From NCBI GenBank assembly GCA_016218705.1, contig JACRDC010000048.1, forward strand, positions 1 through 39,553: DNA of 39,553 nt. Reading direction: 5' to 3'. Below, piece after piece: positions 1 through 8,770 of this stretch. The position numbers and the translations under genes are program-made. Source of the DNA: Desulfarculus sp. (lineage in GTDB: Bacteria; Desulfobacterota; Desulfarculia; Desulfarculales; Desulfarculaceae). How positions within the stretch are numbered: position 1 is the first letter of the stretch; each line of letters begins with the position of its first letter. The notes beneath the pieces were generated by a model. The model did no database searches. It was given only the letters and a program-made list of their open reading frames with translations, and was not told where the DNA came from.

Positions 1-57
1 CGCCCTGGCGTGGGCAGGGGCCGCAGGTATCCCGTATTCCTTGCCGGGTTGGATCAT
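1..57 (-). CDS. Possible 5' end of an unrecognised gene, cut by the window edge
   Basis: On the minus strand an ATG at 57 opens a frame (MIQPGKEYGIPAAPAHARA) that runs off the left edge without a stop. A purine-rich run (GCAGGGGGCT) lies just upstream and could be a ribosome binding site. Nineteen codons are too few to recognise a family, and in DNA this GC-rich an open stretch of this length can occur by chance. I see nothing else between 58 and 230 that can be assigned. Confidence 0.2.
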   Translation of the reverse strand, partial: MIQPGKEYGIPAAPAHARA

Positions 58-230
58 AGCAGCCCCCTGCCGGTGCCCTAAGAATGGCCGGGCTAAGAGC
101 GGGACACGGGGCTTGGGCGGCCAGAAAACCAAAGCTCGCCGACCAGAGGATGCCCAGATCAAGGGGCAACAACCTAATACTGTATGATTGTCATTAAATT
201 GGTATAAGGCCCAGCCTCCAAAAATCGAAA

Positions 231-255
231 AGCTTAGGCCGTTAAGCCTAAGCCT
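231..255 (-). terminator. Intrinsic terminator of tRNA-Pro
   Basis: An 8-bp perfect stem (gcttaggc / gcctaagc, 232-239 and 246-253) with a 6-nt loop. On the minus strand it is followed by a T-rich tract (CTTTTCGATTTTT). It lies 14 nt beyond the tRNA CCA end, as expected for a monocistronic tRNA unit. Confidence 0.75.
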
Positions 256-266
256 TTTGATTGATG

Positions 267-343
267 TGGTCGGGACGACTGGATTTGAACCAGCGACCCC
301 CTGAACCCCATTCAGGTGCGCTACCAGGCTGCGCCACGTCCCG
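267..343 (-). tRNA. tRNA-Pro (anticodon GGG), CCA encoded
   Basis: The reverse complement folds into a cloverleaf. The acceptor stem is CGGGACG (343-337) pairing with CGTCCCG (277-271), the D-arm carries GCGCAGCCTGGTAGCGC, and the T-arm carries GGTTCAAATCC. The anticodon stem is CCTGA/TCAGG around the loop ATGGGGT. Loop position 33 is T and the anticodon is GGG, which reads the proline codon CCC (and CCU). The discriminator A and an encoded CCA end are at 270-267. The anticodon fits the C-ending codon preference of the surrounding genes. It has its own promoter and terminator and so appears independent of the downstream ABC-F gene. Confidence 0.95.
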
Positions 344-355
344 TCGGCGAGTGTG

Positions 356-384
356 TTTTTACCACCCGCCCCCCGCCTTGTCAA
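356..384 (-). promoter_or_regulatory. Sigma-70 type promoter of tRNA-Pro
   Basis: On the minus strand there is a perfect -35 box TTGACA (384-379), a 17-nt spacer and a -10-like TAAAAA (361-356). Transcription would start near 349, a few bases before the mature tRNA 5' end at 343. Confidence 0.65.
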
Positions 385-415
385 TCAAGGACATAGCCCG
401 GCCCGGCCTGCCCCT

Positions 416-2428
416 TTAGGCGCTGGCCTTTTCCTGGGCCGTGAGGGTCTCCAGCTTGAGCGCCAGTTCCTCCCAGTGGGCCGAGACCTTGTCCAGGCGC
501 TCCTTGGCCCGGCCGTGGCGGCGTGACAGGTCCTGCCAGCGCTCTGAATCGGCGTATGCCGCCGGGTCCACCATCTCCTGCACGATGGCGTCCAACTCGG
601 CGGCGGCCTGGTCCACCTGCTTTTCCACCTTGGCCAGCTCGTCCCGCAGGGGTTTCAGCTTCTGGTATAGGGTGTTGCGGGCCTGGGCCTCCTGGCGCTT
701 CTGGGCCGCTGATTTGGGGCCGCTGACCGCGGCGTCGGGATCGGCGGCCAAGTCCGGGGCCGGCGCGCCGGCCGTTGGGGACGCCTGGGCCGCCTTTTTG
801 GCCGGTTCGGGGGGATGGGGCTCCAGGTGGCGCTTCCACAGGCGGTGGAAGTCTTCGTAATTGCCGGGGAAAAGCGTGACCTGCCCTTGCTCCACGTAGG
901 CAACTTTGTTGGCCACGGCGTTGATGAGGTGGCGGTCGTGACTGATGAGCACGATGGTGCCCTGATACTTGCTTAGCGCCATCTCCAGAACCTGGCGAGA
1001 TTGCAGGTCCAGGTGGTTGGTGGGCTCGTCCAGCAAGAGCACGTTGGGGCCGCTGAGTAAAAGCTTGGCCAGCACCAGGCGGCTCTTCTCGCCGCCGCTG
1101 AGCACGCGCACCTTCTTGAACACATCGTCGCCCTTGAACAAGAAGGCCCCCAGCGTGCTGCGCAGGCGGCTTACGGCCATGAGCCCCGCTACCGTGGACA
1201 GCTCGCCCAGCACGTCCAGGTCGGGGTTGAGGTCCTGCAGGGCGTGCTGGCTGAAGATGCCCAGGTTCACCCGGCCGCCCACCAGGCGCCGGCCCCGGCT
1301 GGGGCGCACCTGGCCGGAGAGCATCTTCAAGAGCGAGGACTTGCCGGCGCCGTTGCGCCCCAACAGCGCCAGGCGGTCGCCGCGCTGCACCGCGAAGTCC
1401 AGGCCCTGGTAGACCGGCTTGCCGTCGTAGGACAGGTCCACGCCAAGCAGTTCCACCACCACCTTGGCCGAGCGGTCCACCTCGGGCAGCTCGAAGGACA
1501 TGGCCTCCTCGCTGGCGGGCGGCGAGAGCTTCTCCATGGTCTCCAGCATCTTGAGCCGGCTCTGCACCTGCTTGGCCCGGTCCTTGCGCGAGCGGTTGCG
1601 CTCAATGAAGTTCTTTATCTCGCGGATGCGCTCCTGCTGGTTGTCAAAGGCCGCCTGCTGGGCCTTGCGGCGGGTCTCGCGCAGGGCCTCGTAGTCGCTG
1701 TAGTTGCCGCCGTAGGTGAAGACCTGGCCCTGCTCCACCTCCACGATGCGGTTGACAACCTTGTCCAGAAAGACCCGGTCGTGGCTGACCAGCACCAGGG
1801 AGGCCGGGCTGGCCACCAAATGCCCCTCCAGCCAGAGCAAAGACTCCAGGTCCAGGTGGTTGGTGGGCTCGTCCAGCAGGATAAGGTCGGGGTTGCTGAG
1901 CAGTATGCGGGCCAGGGCGGCGCGCATGAGCCAGCCGCCGGAGAGCGTGCTGACGTCGCGGCCCAGTTGCTCCTGGCTAAACCCCAGCCCGGCCAGGACC
2001 TTGCCGGCGCGGGCCTCCAGGTCGTAGCCACCCATTCCCTCGAAGATGCTCTGCAATTGGCCCTGGCGCGCCAACAGCTCGGCGGCCGTGGCCGGGTCCG
2101 GGTCCTTGGCCAGGTCCTGGTGCACCTCCCACAGCTCGGCCTCCACCTCGGCCAGGCGGTCGCCGGTGTCCATGGCCAGCTCCAGCACCGTCTGGCCGGA
2201 TAGGGCCAGGAGGTCCTGGGGCAGGTAGCCCAGGCGCAGGTTCTTGGACCTGAAGACCTGGCCCTTGTCGGGCTCCACGCTGCCCAGCATCAGCCCCAGG
2301 ATGGTGGACTTGCCGGCCCCGTTGGGACCCACCAGGCCGATGCGCTCCCCAGGCCCCACGTGCAGGCCCACGCCCCTGAGCACGTCCTGGCGGCCATAGA
2401 ACTTGTGAACTTGGTGCAGGGTTATCAT
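416..2428 (-). CDS. ABC-F family ATPase (Uup/YheS-like ribosome-associated)
   Basis: A 670-residue soluble protein with two ABC ATPase domains and no membrane segments, the hallmark of ABC-F proteins. These act on the ribosome (translation factors or antibiotic protection) rather than in transport. Domain 1 has Walker A GPNGAGKS at 34-41, signature LSGGW and Walker [14 protein letters not shown] charged linker (P-site tRNA-interaction motif region) follows, then domain 2 with [18 protein letters not shown] and [12 protein letters not shown]. The last ~90 residues form a charged, Ala-rich helical extension like the coiled-coil tail of Uup. The LSGGW first signature also fits YheS, so the subgroup is open. 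The start MITLHQ at 2428 was chosen because family homology begins there; an in-frame ATG at 2500 would add 24 unlikely residues. No strong Shine-Dalgarno is seen. Confidence 0.9.
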   Translation of the reverse strand: MITLHQVHKFYGRQDVLRGVGLHVGPGERIGLVGPNGAGKSTILGLMLGSVEPDKGQVFRSKNLRLGYLPQDLLALSGQTVLELAMDTGDRLAEVEAELWEVHQDLAKDPDPATAAELLARQGQLQSIFEGMGGYDLEARAGKVLAGLGFSQEQLGRDVSTLSGGWLMRAALARILLSNPDLILLDEPTNHLDLESLLWLEGHLVASPASLVLVSHDRVFLDKVVNRIVEVEQGQVFTYGGNYSDYEALRETRRKAQQAAFDNQQERIREIKNFIERNRSRKDRAKQVQSRLKMLETMEKLSPPASEEAMSFELPEVDRSAKVVVELLGVDLSYDGKPVYQGLDFAVQRGDRLALLGRNGAGKSSLLKMLSGQVRPSRGRRLVGGRVNLGIFSQHALQDLNPDLDVLGELSTVAGLMAVSRLRSTLGAFLFKGDDVFKKVRVLSGGEKSRLVLAKLLLSGPNVLLLDEPTNHLDLQSRQVLEMALSKYQGTIVLISHDRHLINAVANKVAYVEQGQVTLFPGNYEDFHRLWKRHLEPHPPEPAKKAAQASPTAGAPAPDLAADPDAAVSGPKSAAQKRQEAQARNTLYQKLKPLRDELAKVEKQVDQAAAELDAIVQEMVDPAAYADSERWQDLSRRHGRAKERLDKVSAHWEELALKLETLTAQEKASA

Positions 2429-2599
2429 GGGGCCATTGATACCACCCGGCGTGGCGCGCTTCAAGGCACCGGCGCCGGCCTGGCAAAAAACCCGGGCCAT
2501 TCCATGGGGCTGTACCAGGCCTCGACATTGGCCCCGGCTTTTTGCTAAGGTTGTATGGTCCGGCGAGCAAAAACATCTCTAGCCCAAGCTAGGTCACCG

Positions 2600-4171
2600 A
2601 TGCCAGAAGATACCCCGACCCCCCAGAACGGAATGCCCGCACCCGAAGGCGAAGTTGACCTGTCGGGGATCAACGTGTGGCTCACCCTGGGCGAAGGCAA
2701 CATGGCCGCCGCCCTGTCGGGACGGGTGGACCCGGGCATCGAGCGCCGCCTTGTGCAGCAGGCCGTGACCAAGCTTCTGCGCGACAAGGGGCTCAAGCAC
2801 GGTCTGTCGGCCAGCGAGATGCGTCAGGCCATCGAGCTGTTGTGCCAGGGCCAGGAACTGGACAAGACGGTCATCGCCGTGGGCAGCTCGCCCGAGCCCG
2901 GCCAGGACGCCTCCATAGACATCCTGGTGGCCACCAACGAGGCCCAGGCTGGCGGCCAGGCCGCCTCGGGCAGCGTGGACTTCCGCGACCGCGGCTCCCT
3001 GCCGGTGGTGGAGGCCGGCACCCCTCTGGCCGCCCTGAGGCCGGCGGTGCCGGGCAAGCCCGGCCGCAACGTGCTGGGCCAGGTGGTCAAGGCCCCGCCG
3101 GTGCGCCTGCTGCGCTTGCAAGCCGGCCGCGGCGTCTCTCTTGAGGACGACGGCCGCGTGGCCGTGGCCAACGTCAAGGGCATCCTGAACCATCCCGAGA
3201 CCGAGAAGTTCGAGGTCCTGGACATCCTGATCATCAACGGCGACGTGGACTTCAAGGTGGGGCACATCAACTTTCCTGGCCTGGTGCGGGTATCCGGGGC
3301 GGTGCTGCCCGACTTTAGGGTACGCGCCCACAGCCTGGAGGTGGAGGCCCTGGAAACCCGCAGCCGCGTGGAGCTGACCGGCGACCTCAAGGTGCTGGGG
3401 GGCATCATGGGCGCCGAGGTGATCGCCGGCGGCAAGGTGCAGGCCCGCTACGTGCGTCAGAGCAAGATCACCTGCGGCGGCGACTTTCTGGTTGAGAGCG
3501 AGATCGTCTCCTCGGAGATCGTCAGCAACGGCAAGGTGGTGGTGGTGGCCTCCGAGGGGCGCATCGTCAACAGCCAGGTGGCGGCCATAAGGGGCGTGGT
3601 CACTGGCGACCTGATATGCAGCGCCCGGGGGGCCACGGTGGTGCGCCTGGGCCTGCGCCCCGACTTTGAGCGCCGCCTCTTGAACGCCCGCCGCCAGGTC
3701 TCGGCCCTGGCCAAGGAGCGCGAGCAGATCGAGGAGGCCATGGTGGCCCAGGAGCAGGAGCTGGAGGCCACCGAGGACGAGCTCAGGGGCATCCTGGCCG
3801 CGCTCAACGACCCGGCCCAGCAGGGCAACCGCGAAAACTTCATCACCCAGGTGCAGATGATTAAGCCCCTGCGCCAGGCCCTCAAGGAGGGCGTGACCGG
3901 CGGCAAGGCCCGCCTGGAGGAGATCGAGTACCAGACCCAGCGCCTGAACGAAAAGATCGCCGAGATGGAGAAGATTCTGCCCGTGGGCGCGGTGTGGCTG
4001 GACGTGCGCGGCCGGGCCGAGTCCCTGTGCGAGATCAGGGGACCCCGGGCCTCCCTGGTGCTGGACAACTCCACCGACCGCTTCTCGGCCCGGGAGGTGG
4101 AGCTGACCGACAAGTCCACCGGCACCACCGGCTTCGCCATCAAGGAGGCCCGCCTGCGCGCCTCGGCCTGA
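2600..4171 (+). CDS. DUF342 / FapA family protein
   Basis: A 523-residue protein with the DUF342 (flagellar assembly protein A, FapA) architecture. It has an N-terminal region, a central run of short Gly/Val-rich beta repeats of beta-helix type (for example VEVEALETRSRVELTGDLKVLGG), a long charged coiled coil at roughly residues 370-465, and a short C-terminal beta segment. In Vibrio, FapA affects flagellar assembly and polar localisation. Many Deltaproteobacteria carry such proteins away from flagellar genes, and no flagellar gene is present here, so the role is unknown. ATG 2600 was chosen because AGGTC sits a few bases upstream; an earlier in-frame start at 2555 is possible. The gene is divergent from the ABC-F gene and ends at a strong terminator. 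Confidence 0.85.
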   Translation: MPEDTPTPQNGMPAPEGEVDLSGINVWLTLGEGNMAAALSGRVDPGIERRLVQQAVTKLLRDKGLKHGLSASEMRQAIELLCQGQELDKTVIAVGSSPEPGQDASIDILVATNEAQAGGQAASGSVDFRDRGSLPVVEAGTPLAALRPAVPGKPGRNVLGQVVKAPPVRLLRLQAGRGVSLEDDGRVAVANVKGILNHPETEKFEVLDILIINGDVDFKVGHINFPGLVRVSGAVLPDFRVRAHSLEVEALETRSRVELTGDLKVLGGIMGAEVIAGGKVQARYVRQSKITCGGDFLVESEIVSSEIVSNGKVVVVASEGRIVNSQVAAIRGVVTGDLICSARGATVVRLGLRPDFERRLLNARRQVSALAKEREQIEEAMVAQEQELEATEDELRGILAALNDPAQQGNRENFITQVQMIKPLRQALKEGVTGGKARLEEIEYQTQRLNEKIAEMEKILPVGAVWLDVRGRAESLCEIRGPRASLVLDNSTDRFSAREVELTDKSTGTTGFAIKEARLRASA

Positions 4172-4212
4172 GCAGGGTTTAACGTCGGATGCAATGTTTG
4201 GACTTTTGCAAG

Positions 4213-4246
4213 ACGGGCGGGGTTTATCCCCGCCCGTTTTTTTTTT
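4213..4246 (+). terminator. Strong intrinsic terminator after the DUF342 gene
   Basis: A perfect 10-bp stem acgggcgggg/ccccgcccgt (4213-4222, 4228-4237) with a 5-nt loop, followed by a run of ten T (4237-4246). The stem shares its sequence with the dispersed repeat family seen at 5914, 11002, 28459 and 35713, so a repeat copy may have been adopted as a terminator. Confidence 0.85.
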
Positions 4247-4260
4247 GGGGGGGCTTGAGC

Positions 4261-4446
4261 GTTCAACAAGGTCAGTACGGAAGCCGACCAGGCCCGTCAG
4301 GGGAGAACGCCACCCGACCCGCATGGGGAGTCGCGGCACTCGACCCCCGCCCCTTGTATGTTCGACAAGGCCAGTACGGGAGCCGACCAGGCCCGCCAAA
4401 GGAGAGCGCCGCCCGACCCGCATTGGGAGTCGAGGCACTCGACCCC
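4261..4446. repeat. 99-bp tandem direct repeat, two diverged copies
   Basis: Copy 1 begins at 4261 and copy 2 at 4360, a period of 99 bp. Both contain, in order, gttc(a/g)acaagg, cagtacgg, agccgaccaggcccg, acccgacccgcat or cccgacccgcatt, and gcactcgacccc. They differ by scattered substitutions. The unit lies between the FapA terminator and the convergent gene ending at 4506 and has no convincing coding capacity. A more diverged relative may lie at 12828-12890. Nothing else is seen in the 4247-4505 gap. Confidence 0.8.
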
Positions 4447-4505
4447 AAAACGCGGCCAGCCGCCGAGGAGACCCCGGCGGCTGGGCGGCAGGCGGCCCGC
4501 TTGGT

Positions 4506-4925
4506 CTAGCGGATCAGGCGGCCGACCTCCTGATTGACCACGTTGTATATCTCTTCATCGGTGCCGTAGACGTCCACCACCTTGGGGTGGTTTATCAGGC
4601 GCTCGATGACAAAGGCCGTGACGTAGAGGCTGATGCGGTTGGGCCGTTGCACCAGGTTGCGCAGGGGGGCGATGGCGTACTGGATGTCGAAGTCCTCGGC
4701 CTGCAACAACTCGCCCAGGGCGCCGGCCAGTTGCTCCTCCACGTCGCGCTGGCTGGTGGTCTCGATCAGCTTGCTGTCCACCAGCTTGAGCGCCAGCCGC
4801 TGGGCCAGTTCGTCGGCGCAGTCGCCCAACTGCATCAACTGGCGCCCCCAGGCCGACTGGCGGGAGCTCTCCAGCCGGGAGATGAGGGTCTCCTCGCGGT
4901 AGTTGGTATGAAAATCACCGCCCAT
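4506..4925 (-). CDS. Uncharacterised 139-residue protein
   Basis: The predicted 139-residue protein is mostly helical, soluble and lacks a signal peptide or membrane segment. I do not recognise a family. Visible traits are an acidic, charged helical core (QLGDCADELAQRLALKLVDSK) and the C-terminal segment VVDVYGTDEEIYNVVNQEV. ATG 4925 was chosen because AGGAAGG lies 7 nt upstream; an earlier in-frame start at 4970 lacks one. The gene is divergent from the gene at 5139 and convergent with the FapA gene. Codon use resembles its neighbours, so it is very likely real. Confidence 0.65.
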   Translation of the reverse strand: MGGDFHTNYREETLISRLESSRQSAWGRQLMQLGDCADELAQRLALKLVDSKLIETTSQRDVEEQLAGALGELLQAEDFDIQYAIAPLRNLVQRPNRISLYVTAFVIERLINHPKVVDVYGTDEEIYNVVNQEVGRLIR

Positions 4926-5138
4926 GGTGTTGCCTTCCTGCTCAGGACCGGACGCGGGTCCACGGTCCATTTGGGGTCTGTCGCGCGGGCTCCCCTGGCG
5001 CGGGCGAGGCTGGCCAAGTATAAAGTGAACTCACCTGGCCGCCCACGGGGCCGCCGGGGCAACCGTAGGAACTATCCAGCTTTCTTAACATCCGCTGGCA
5101 CGGTTGGCAACGGCAACTTGCATTTTGGAAGAAAATAA

Positions 5139-5879
5139 ATGGCCGCCAACCATCTAAAAATCGTCTGTCCCTCCTGGCTGGAGGACGAGTGCTTAATGAT
5201 CGAAACCAGCGGCGAAATGCCCGAGGTGGCCATGCAGGAATCGCTGACCCACCTGCCGCCCTTGAGCCCGACCGAGCTGGACTGCCTGCGGGCGGCGGTG
5301 GTGCTGGGCTACCTGCGCATCATCGGCCGCGACCTGGACCACGCCAACCTGGGCCAAGCCCACTTTAGGGGGCTGGAGCGGGCCAGGGACAACCTGGCGC
5401 GGCTCATGGCCTTCCTGGGCCGGGTGGGCTGGGAGCTGCCGGCGGCTACCCGCCAGCAGTTGGGCGCCGGCCTGCGGGCCTTCCTGGCCGCCGAGGAGGG
5501 CTGCCTGGCCGCCGGCCGGGCCTACGCCAGCAGCCAGGCCCAGCCGCTCTTGACCCTCCTGGCCGAGCTGGGCCTGGACAGCCAACCCTGGCGAGGGCTC
5601 TTGAGACGCATGGAGAGGCTACCGGTGCCCGACTTCAAGGGCCTGGCGGCCCTGGGACGCCTGAACGTGGCCGGGGCCACCGCCAAGCGCCGCCGCCGCC
5701 AGGAGGGCTCCCTGGTCCTGGAGGCGCTGGGGCCGGGGGCCGGCGCGCCCCTGGCCCAGGTGACCCTGGCGCTCTTGGACCCCCGCCAGCAGGAAGACCC
5801 CGCGGCCCTGGCCCGGGCCGAGCTGGTGTGGGCACTGCTGGACCTACCCGAGGTCCAGGAGGACGCGGGGCAAGCCTAG
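5139..5879 (+). CDS. Uncharacterised 246-residue protein
   Basis: I do not recognise this protein. It has a 246-residue frame with normal codon bias and a good start (GGAAG just upstream of ATG 5139). The N-terminus carries two cysteines (VCPSWLEDEC). The middle is Ala/Leu-rich and helical, with a conserved-looking stretch VVLGYLRIIGRDLDHANLG. A short basic patch (AKRRRRQEG, about residue 180) precedes a more beta-like C-terminus. No signal peptide or membrane segment is visible. It is followed by a palindromic repeat pair rather than another gene. Confidence 0.65.
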   Translation: MAANHLKIVCPSWLEDECLMIETSGEMPEVAMQESLTHLPPLSPTELDCLRAAVVLGYLRIIGRDLDHANLGQAHFRGLERARDNLARLMAFLGRVGWELPAATRQQLGAGLRAFLAAEEGCLAAGRAYASSQAQPLLTLLAELGLDSQPWRGLLRRMERLPVPDFKGLAALGRLNVAGATAKRRRRQEGSLVLEALGPGAGAPLAQVTLALLDPRQQEDPAALARAELVWALLDLPEVQEDAGQA

Positions 5880-5913
5880 CGGCGAGGCAAGCCTTGTGGT
5901 TTTTTTAAACGAA

Positions 5914-6002
5914 GGCGGGCGGGGATAAACCACGCCCCTACATCGAGAAAAGGCAATTACCACGTTGCCTTCATGTAGGGGCGGGGGTTATTCCCGCCCG
6001 CG
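5914..6002. repeat. Inverted pair of REP-like palindromes (REPIN-like)
   Basis: The left unit at 5914-5943 reads ggcgggcggggataaacc... ending ctacat. The right unit at 5973-6002 is its inverted copy (atgtaggggcggg...). Between them is an extra hairpin, aaggcaa/ttgcctt (5950-5971). The whole block can fold into one long structure. The same two-unit layout recurs at 11002-11087. It lies between the convergent genes ending at 5879 and 6042 and may also stop transcription. Confidence 0.8.
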
Positions 6003-6041
6003 TCTTTAACTGGCCCGTTATGCCCGCCGGGGCACCCGGCC

Positions 6042-7454
6042 CTACTTGCGGTGGGGGGCCAGCTTTTGCATCAGCACGTCGGCCACGGGCACCCCCAGCT
6101 TGACCGCCAGATCGGCGTGCTGGATGGCCTTGCCCCACTCTTCCTTCATGGCAAAGGCCGTGGCCAGGTTGTTGTGGGCGAAGCCCAGGTTGGGGTCCAA
6201 GGCCAGGGCCTTGTTGAACTCGTCTATGCCCTGATTGACGCGCCCGCCGCTGGCGTAGAGTATGCCCAGGTTGATGTGGGCGGTGGGAAACTCGGGGTTG
6301 AGCTCCAAGGCCTTCTTGTAGGCCTTCTCGGCCTCCTGGGGGCGTCCGCTGGCACCGAAGACCAGGCCCAGGTCGTTGTAGGCCTCCTCCTTGAAGGGGT
6401 CGGCGGCCAGGGTGGCCTTGAGCGCGGCCTCGGCCTCGTCCCAGCGGCCCTGGGCCAGGGCCAGGTTGCCCAGACGGTAGTGGGCCTCGGCCAGCTCGGG
6501 GTCCACGGCCAGGGCCTTTTTGAATTCCTCGGCCGCCTGGTCCAGTTGGCGCTGGTCCTGGTATATCATGCCCAGGGTAAGGTGCGGACGGGCCAGACCG
6601 GGGTTTTCCTTGAGTATCTGCTGCAAGAGCGCCGTGGCCTCGGCTACCCTGCCACTGCCGGCCAGCAGGTTGGCCTCGAACAGGGCGGCCTGCCACAGCC
6701 TGGGATCAAGCTTTTTGGCCTGGCCGAACAGAGACAGGGCCTCGGCCCCCTGGTTGTTGAACATCCTGATAAAGCCCTCGGCAAAGGCGCTGGCCGCCTC
6801 GGGCTTGACCTTGCCCGCCAGGGCCGCCCGGGCCACCTCCAGCAGGAAGGCGGCGCTGTCCTCGCGGGGGTTGAGCCCCAGGGCCTTGGACAGGTGGCCC
6901 TCGCCCACCTTGATCCTGCCGGCGGTCATCTGCTCCAGGCCGGCCATGACCTCCAGGCGGGCGGCCAACTGGGGCGAGTCCAGGGCCTGGCCGGCCCGGG
7001 CCGGGGCCGGCGGGGCGGGGGCCGAGGGCCGGGCCGTGGCGCCGGTGGCGGGCGGGGCCGTGGCGGGGGCCTTGGCCGTGGCGGGGGCCGGGGCCGCCGG
7101 TGGGGCCTGATCGAAGCGCACCAGGACGTTGTAGCCCTCCTCGGTGGCCACCACGGCGCTGGGTTGGCCCGGCTTGAGGCCCTTGAGGGCCTGGCGGTAC
7201 TCGCTGCGCAGGCGTTCCTCGGGCACCAGGCCCAGCCGGCCACCCCGCTGGGCGGTGGCCCCCACGGAATGGGCCTTGGCCAGGCCCTCGAAGCCCTCGC
7301 CCTTGGTCAGGCGCTGGCGGATGCTCTCGGCCAGGGCCTTGTCCTTGACCGTTATGACGCCCAGGTCCACGTTGTCGGCCCAGGCCGGCGCGGGCGCGGC
7401 CAGCCAGCAGGCCAGGGTCAGAGCCAAGCCCAGGATGCGCAACGAAAGGGTCAT
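6042..7454 (-). CDS. Exported parvulin-like PPIase / TPR repeat protein
   Basis: A 470-residue protein with an N-terminal signal peptide (hydrophobic LGLALTLACWLAAPAPAWA, cleavage after AWA around residue 27). Next comes a segment resembling a parvulin (PpiC) peptidyl-prolyl isomerase core (about 28-115: KALAESIRQRLTKGEGFEGLAKAHS and GGRLGLV). A Pro/Ala-rich linker follows (about 118-155), then a long array of tetratricopeptide repeats to the C-terminus (units such as [22 protein letters not shown]). PPIases of this class help fold exported proteins, while TPR arrays bind partners, so a periplasmic assembly role is plausible. The parvulin half is short and may be catalytically reduced. ATG 7454 was chosen over the in-frame 7475 because AGGAG lies 6-7 nt upstream. 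The stop at 6042 sits inside a repeated downstream motif. Confidence 0.8.
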   Translation of the reverse strand: MTLSLRILGLALTLACWLAAPAPAWADNVDLGVITVKDKALAESIRQRLTKGEGFEGLAKAHSVGATAQRGGRLGLVPEERLRSEYRQALKGLKPGQPSAVVATEEGYNVLVRFDQAPPAAPAPATAKAPATAPPATGATARPSAPAPPAPARAGQALDSPQLAARLEVMAGLEQMTAGRIKVGEGHLSKALGLNPREDSAAFLLEVARAALAGKVKPEAASAFAEGFIRMFNNQGAEALSLFGQAKKLDPRLWQAALFEANLLAGSGRVAEATALLQQILKENPGLARPHLTLGMIYQDQRQLDQAAEEFKKALAVDPELAEAHYRLGNLALAQGRWDEAEAALKATLAADPFKEEAYNDLGLVFGASGRPQEAEKAYKKALELNPEFPTAHINLGILYASGGRVNQGIDEFNKALALDPNLGFAHNNLATAFAMKEEWGKAIQHADLAVKLGVPVADVLMQKLAPHRK

Positions 7455-7511
7455 GTCTTTCTCCTGACGTTTCAACCCACGCCACGGGGGCGATTTTTCT
7501 TTCAGCGTGCT

Positions 7512-7540
7512 AGTTAACCGGCCCTGGCCCAGGCTGTCAA
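7512..7540 (-). promoter_or_regulatory. Candidate promoter of the PPIase/TPR gene
   Basis: On the minus strand there is a perfect TTGACA (7540-7535), a 17-nt spacer and TTAACT (7517-7512, a weak -10). The -35 box overlaps the stop codon of the upstream gene (7537-7539). The leader to ATG 7454 would be about 50 nt. Confidence 0.45.
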
Positions 7541-8766
7541 CCGCTTTCCCGCCAGACCCCGGGCTGGCCCTCCAGGCGCAAGAGCGCCAGCTCCAACAGG
7601 GCCAGGCCCCGGGCCAGGGGGCCGGCCAACTGGCGGGGTGCCGGGAACCAGGCCCGCTCCAGGCCGGCCGCCCCTGGGGAAGGCTCCTGGCCGGCCAGAC
7701 GGGCCGCCTGGGCGGCTAGCACCCGCGGCCCTTCTTGCCACACCGGCCCCAGGACCGCGGCCAACTCCGCCAACAGGGCCTGATGGGCCGCGCCGGGTTC
7801 GGTGGCCCGGGCCACGGCCTGGCTCAAACGATACAGCCCCCAGAACTCCAATCCCCGCGCCCCCCGGCGCCACAGGGGCATCTGGGGGTGCCGGGGCCGC
7901 CACAGGCCCAGGTCCAGCCCCTGCCGCCATAGGGCCTGGGCCTGCCCGGCCAGGGCCTGGGCCAGGGGGTGGGGCGGCCTCTCCGCCGCCGGGTCAGCCG
8001 GCGGGGCCGAGGCCCCCGGCCCCAACCAGGCCAGCCACAGGTTCTTGAGCGCCTGGCCGGCGGCCGCCTCGCCGGGGGTGTCCAGGTGGGGATAGCTCAG
8101 AAAGACCAGCCCCCGCCCCCGCCGGGCCTGGAGCATGGCTGGCCGCCCCGCCAGGCAGGCCGGGTCCAGGCGCTGGCCATAGGCCGCCTCATGGGCCGGC
8201 CAGTCCGCAGGGTCCACCTGGTCCACGCGCAGATCGGCGGTGCACAGGCCCGGCGCCGGCGGCCCGTAGGTGGCGATGACCTCCAGACCGGCGGCCTGGG
8301 GCTGGGCGAACTGGGCCGGCCACCACACGGGCAGGCTCACAGGCCGCGTCAGTCCTTGCCACAGGGGGTGGTCGTGGCCCTGGGGACCGGGACCCACCCA
8401 CAGGGGGCCACTGAGCCCGGGCAGGCGCTCCTGTCCCCGGGCGCGGCCCAGGTCCAGCAGGCCCAGGCCATCTTCCACACCTAAGGCCAGGCCGGCCCCG
8501 CCACAGAACCCCAGGTAGATGCCGCCGCCGCTCACAAACTCGCGGATGGCCTGGCCGCCGGCCTGGCCCAAGGCCTTCAGCTTGCGCGCCGGCCAACCGC
8601 CGGGCACCAGCAGGAGCCGGGCGCCCTCCAGGCCGCCGGCGGCCAGGCTGGCGGCGCTGATGGGCGCTATGGCCAAGCCCAGGCCCCGGCAGGCCTCCAG
8701 GGCCATCAGCGACCACAGGCCGCCCTGGTCCCACAACAGCCGCGCCGGCGCTGCCTCCCTGACCAC
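7537..8766 (-). CDS. BPL_N domain protein (class I glutamine-amidotransferase-like fold)
   Basis: A 409-residue protein. The N-terminal ~210 residues match the BPL_N / GATase1-like fold: LLVPGG, then GGIYLGFCGGAGLALG with a nucleophile-elbow-like Cys in GFCGGA, and later RGLVFLSYPHLDTPG. The C-terminal ~170 residues are Ala/Leu-rich and helical with no family I know. BPL_N is named for the N-terminal domain of eukaryotic biotin-protein ligases; no ligase domain is present here, so the reaction is unknown. GTG 8766 was chosen because it lies 4 nt past the tldD stop with AGGACTAGG upstream, and the fold begins right after it. The tight spacing implies co-transcription and translational coupling with tldD. 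Confidence 0.7.
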   Translation of the reverse strand: MVREAAPARLLWDQGGLWSLMALEACRGLGLAIAPISAASLAAGGLEGARLLLVPGGWPARKLKALGQAGGQAIREFVSGGGIYLGFCGGAGLALGVEDGLGLLDLGRARGQERLPGLSGPLWVGPGPQGHDHPLWQGLTRPVSLPVWWPAQFAQPQAAGLEVIATYGPPAPGLCTADLRVDQVDPADWPAHEAAYGQRLDPACLAGRPAMLQARRGRGLVFLSYPHLDTPGEAAAGQALKNLWLAWLGPGASAPPADPAAERPPHPLAQALAGQAQALWRQGLDLGLWRPRHPQMPLWRRGARGLEFWGLYRLSQAVARATEPGAAHQALLAELAAVLGPVWQEGPRVLAAQAARLAGQEPSPGAAGLERAWFPAPRQLAGPLARGLALLELALLRLEGQPGVWRESG

Positions 8767-8770
8767 GGGC

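Noticed and set aside
1244-2203. Long open frame on the plus strand opposite the ABC-F gene
   Set aside because: It is His/Leu/Gln/Ala-rich antisense of a well-supported ABC-F gene, a usual artefact of GC-rich codon bias, with no Shine-Dalgarno.
2594-4438. 614-codon open frame on the minus strand opposite the DUF342 gene
   Set aside because: Composition (His, Leu, Gln, Gly, Ala) is that of an antisense shadow; it overlaps a recognised protein and extends through the tandem repeat.
5096-5112. Sigma-54 promoter upstream of the gene at 5139
   Set aside because: CTGGCACGGTTGGCA resembles a -24/-12 element, but the GG-to-GC spacing is 8 instead of 10 nt, so it was not called.
6051-7517. Long plus-strand frame opposite the PPIase/TPR gene
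   Set aside because: The minus-strand protein has a clear signal peptide, TPRs and Shine-Dalgarno; the opposite frame is a composition artefact rich in Gly, Gln and His.
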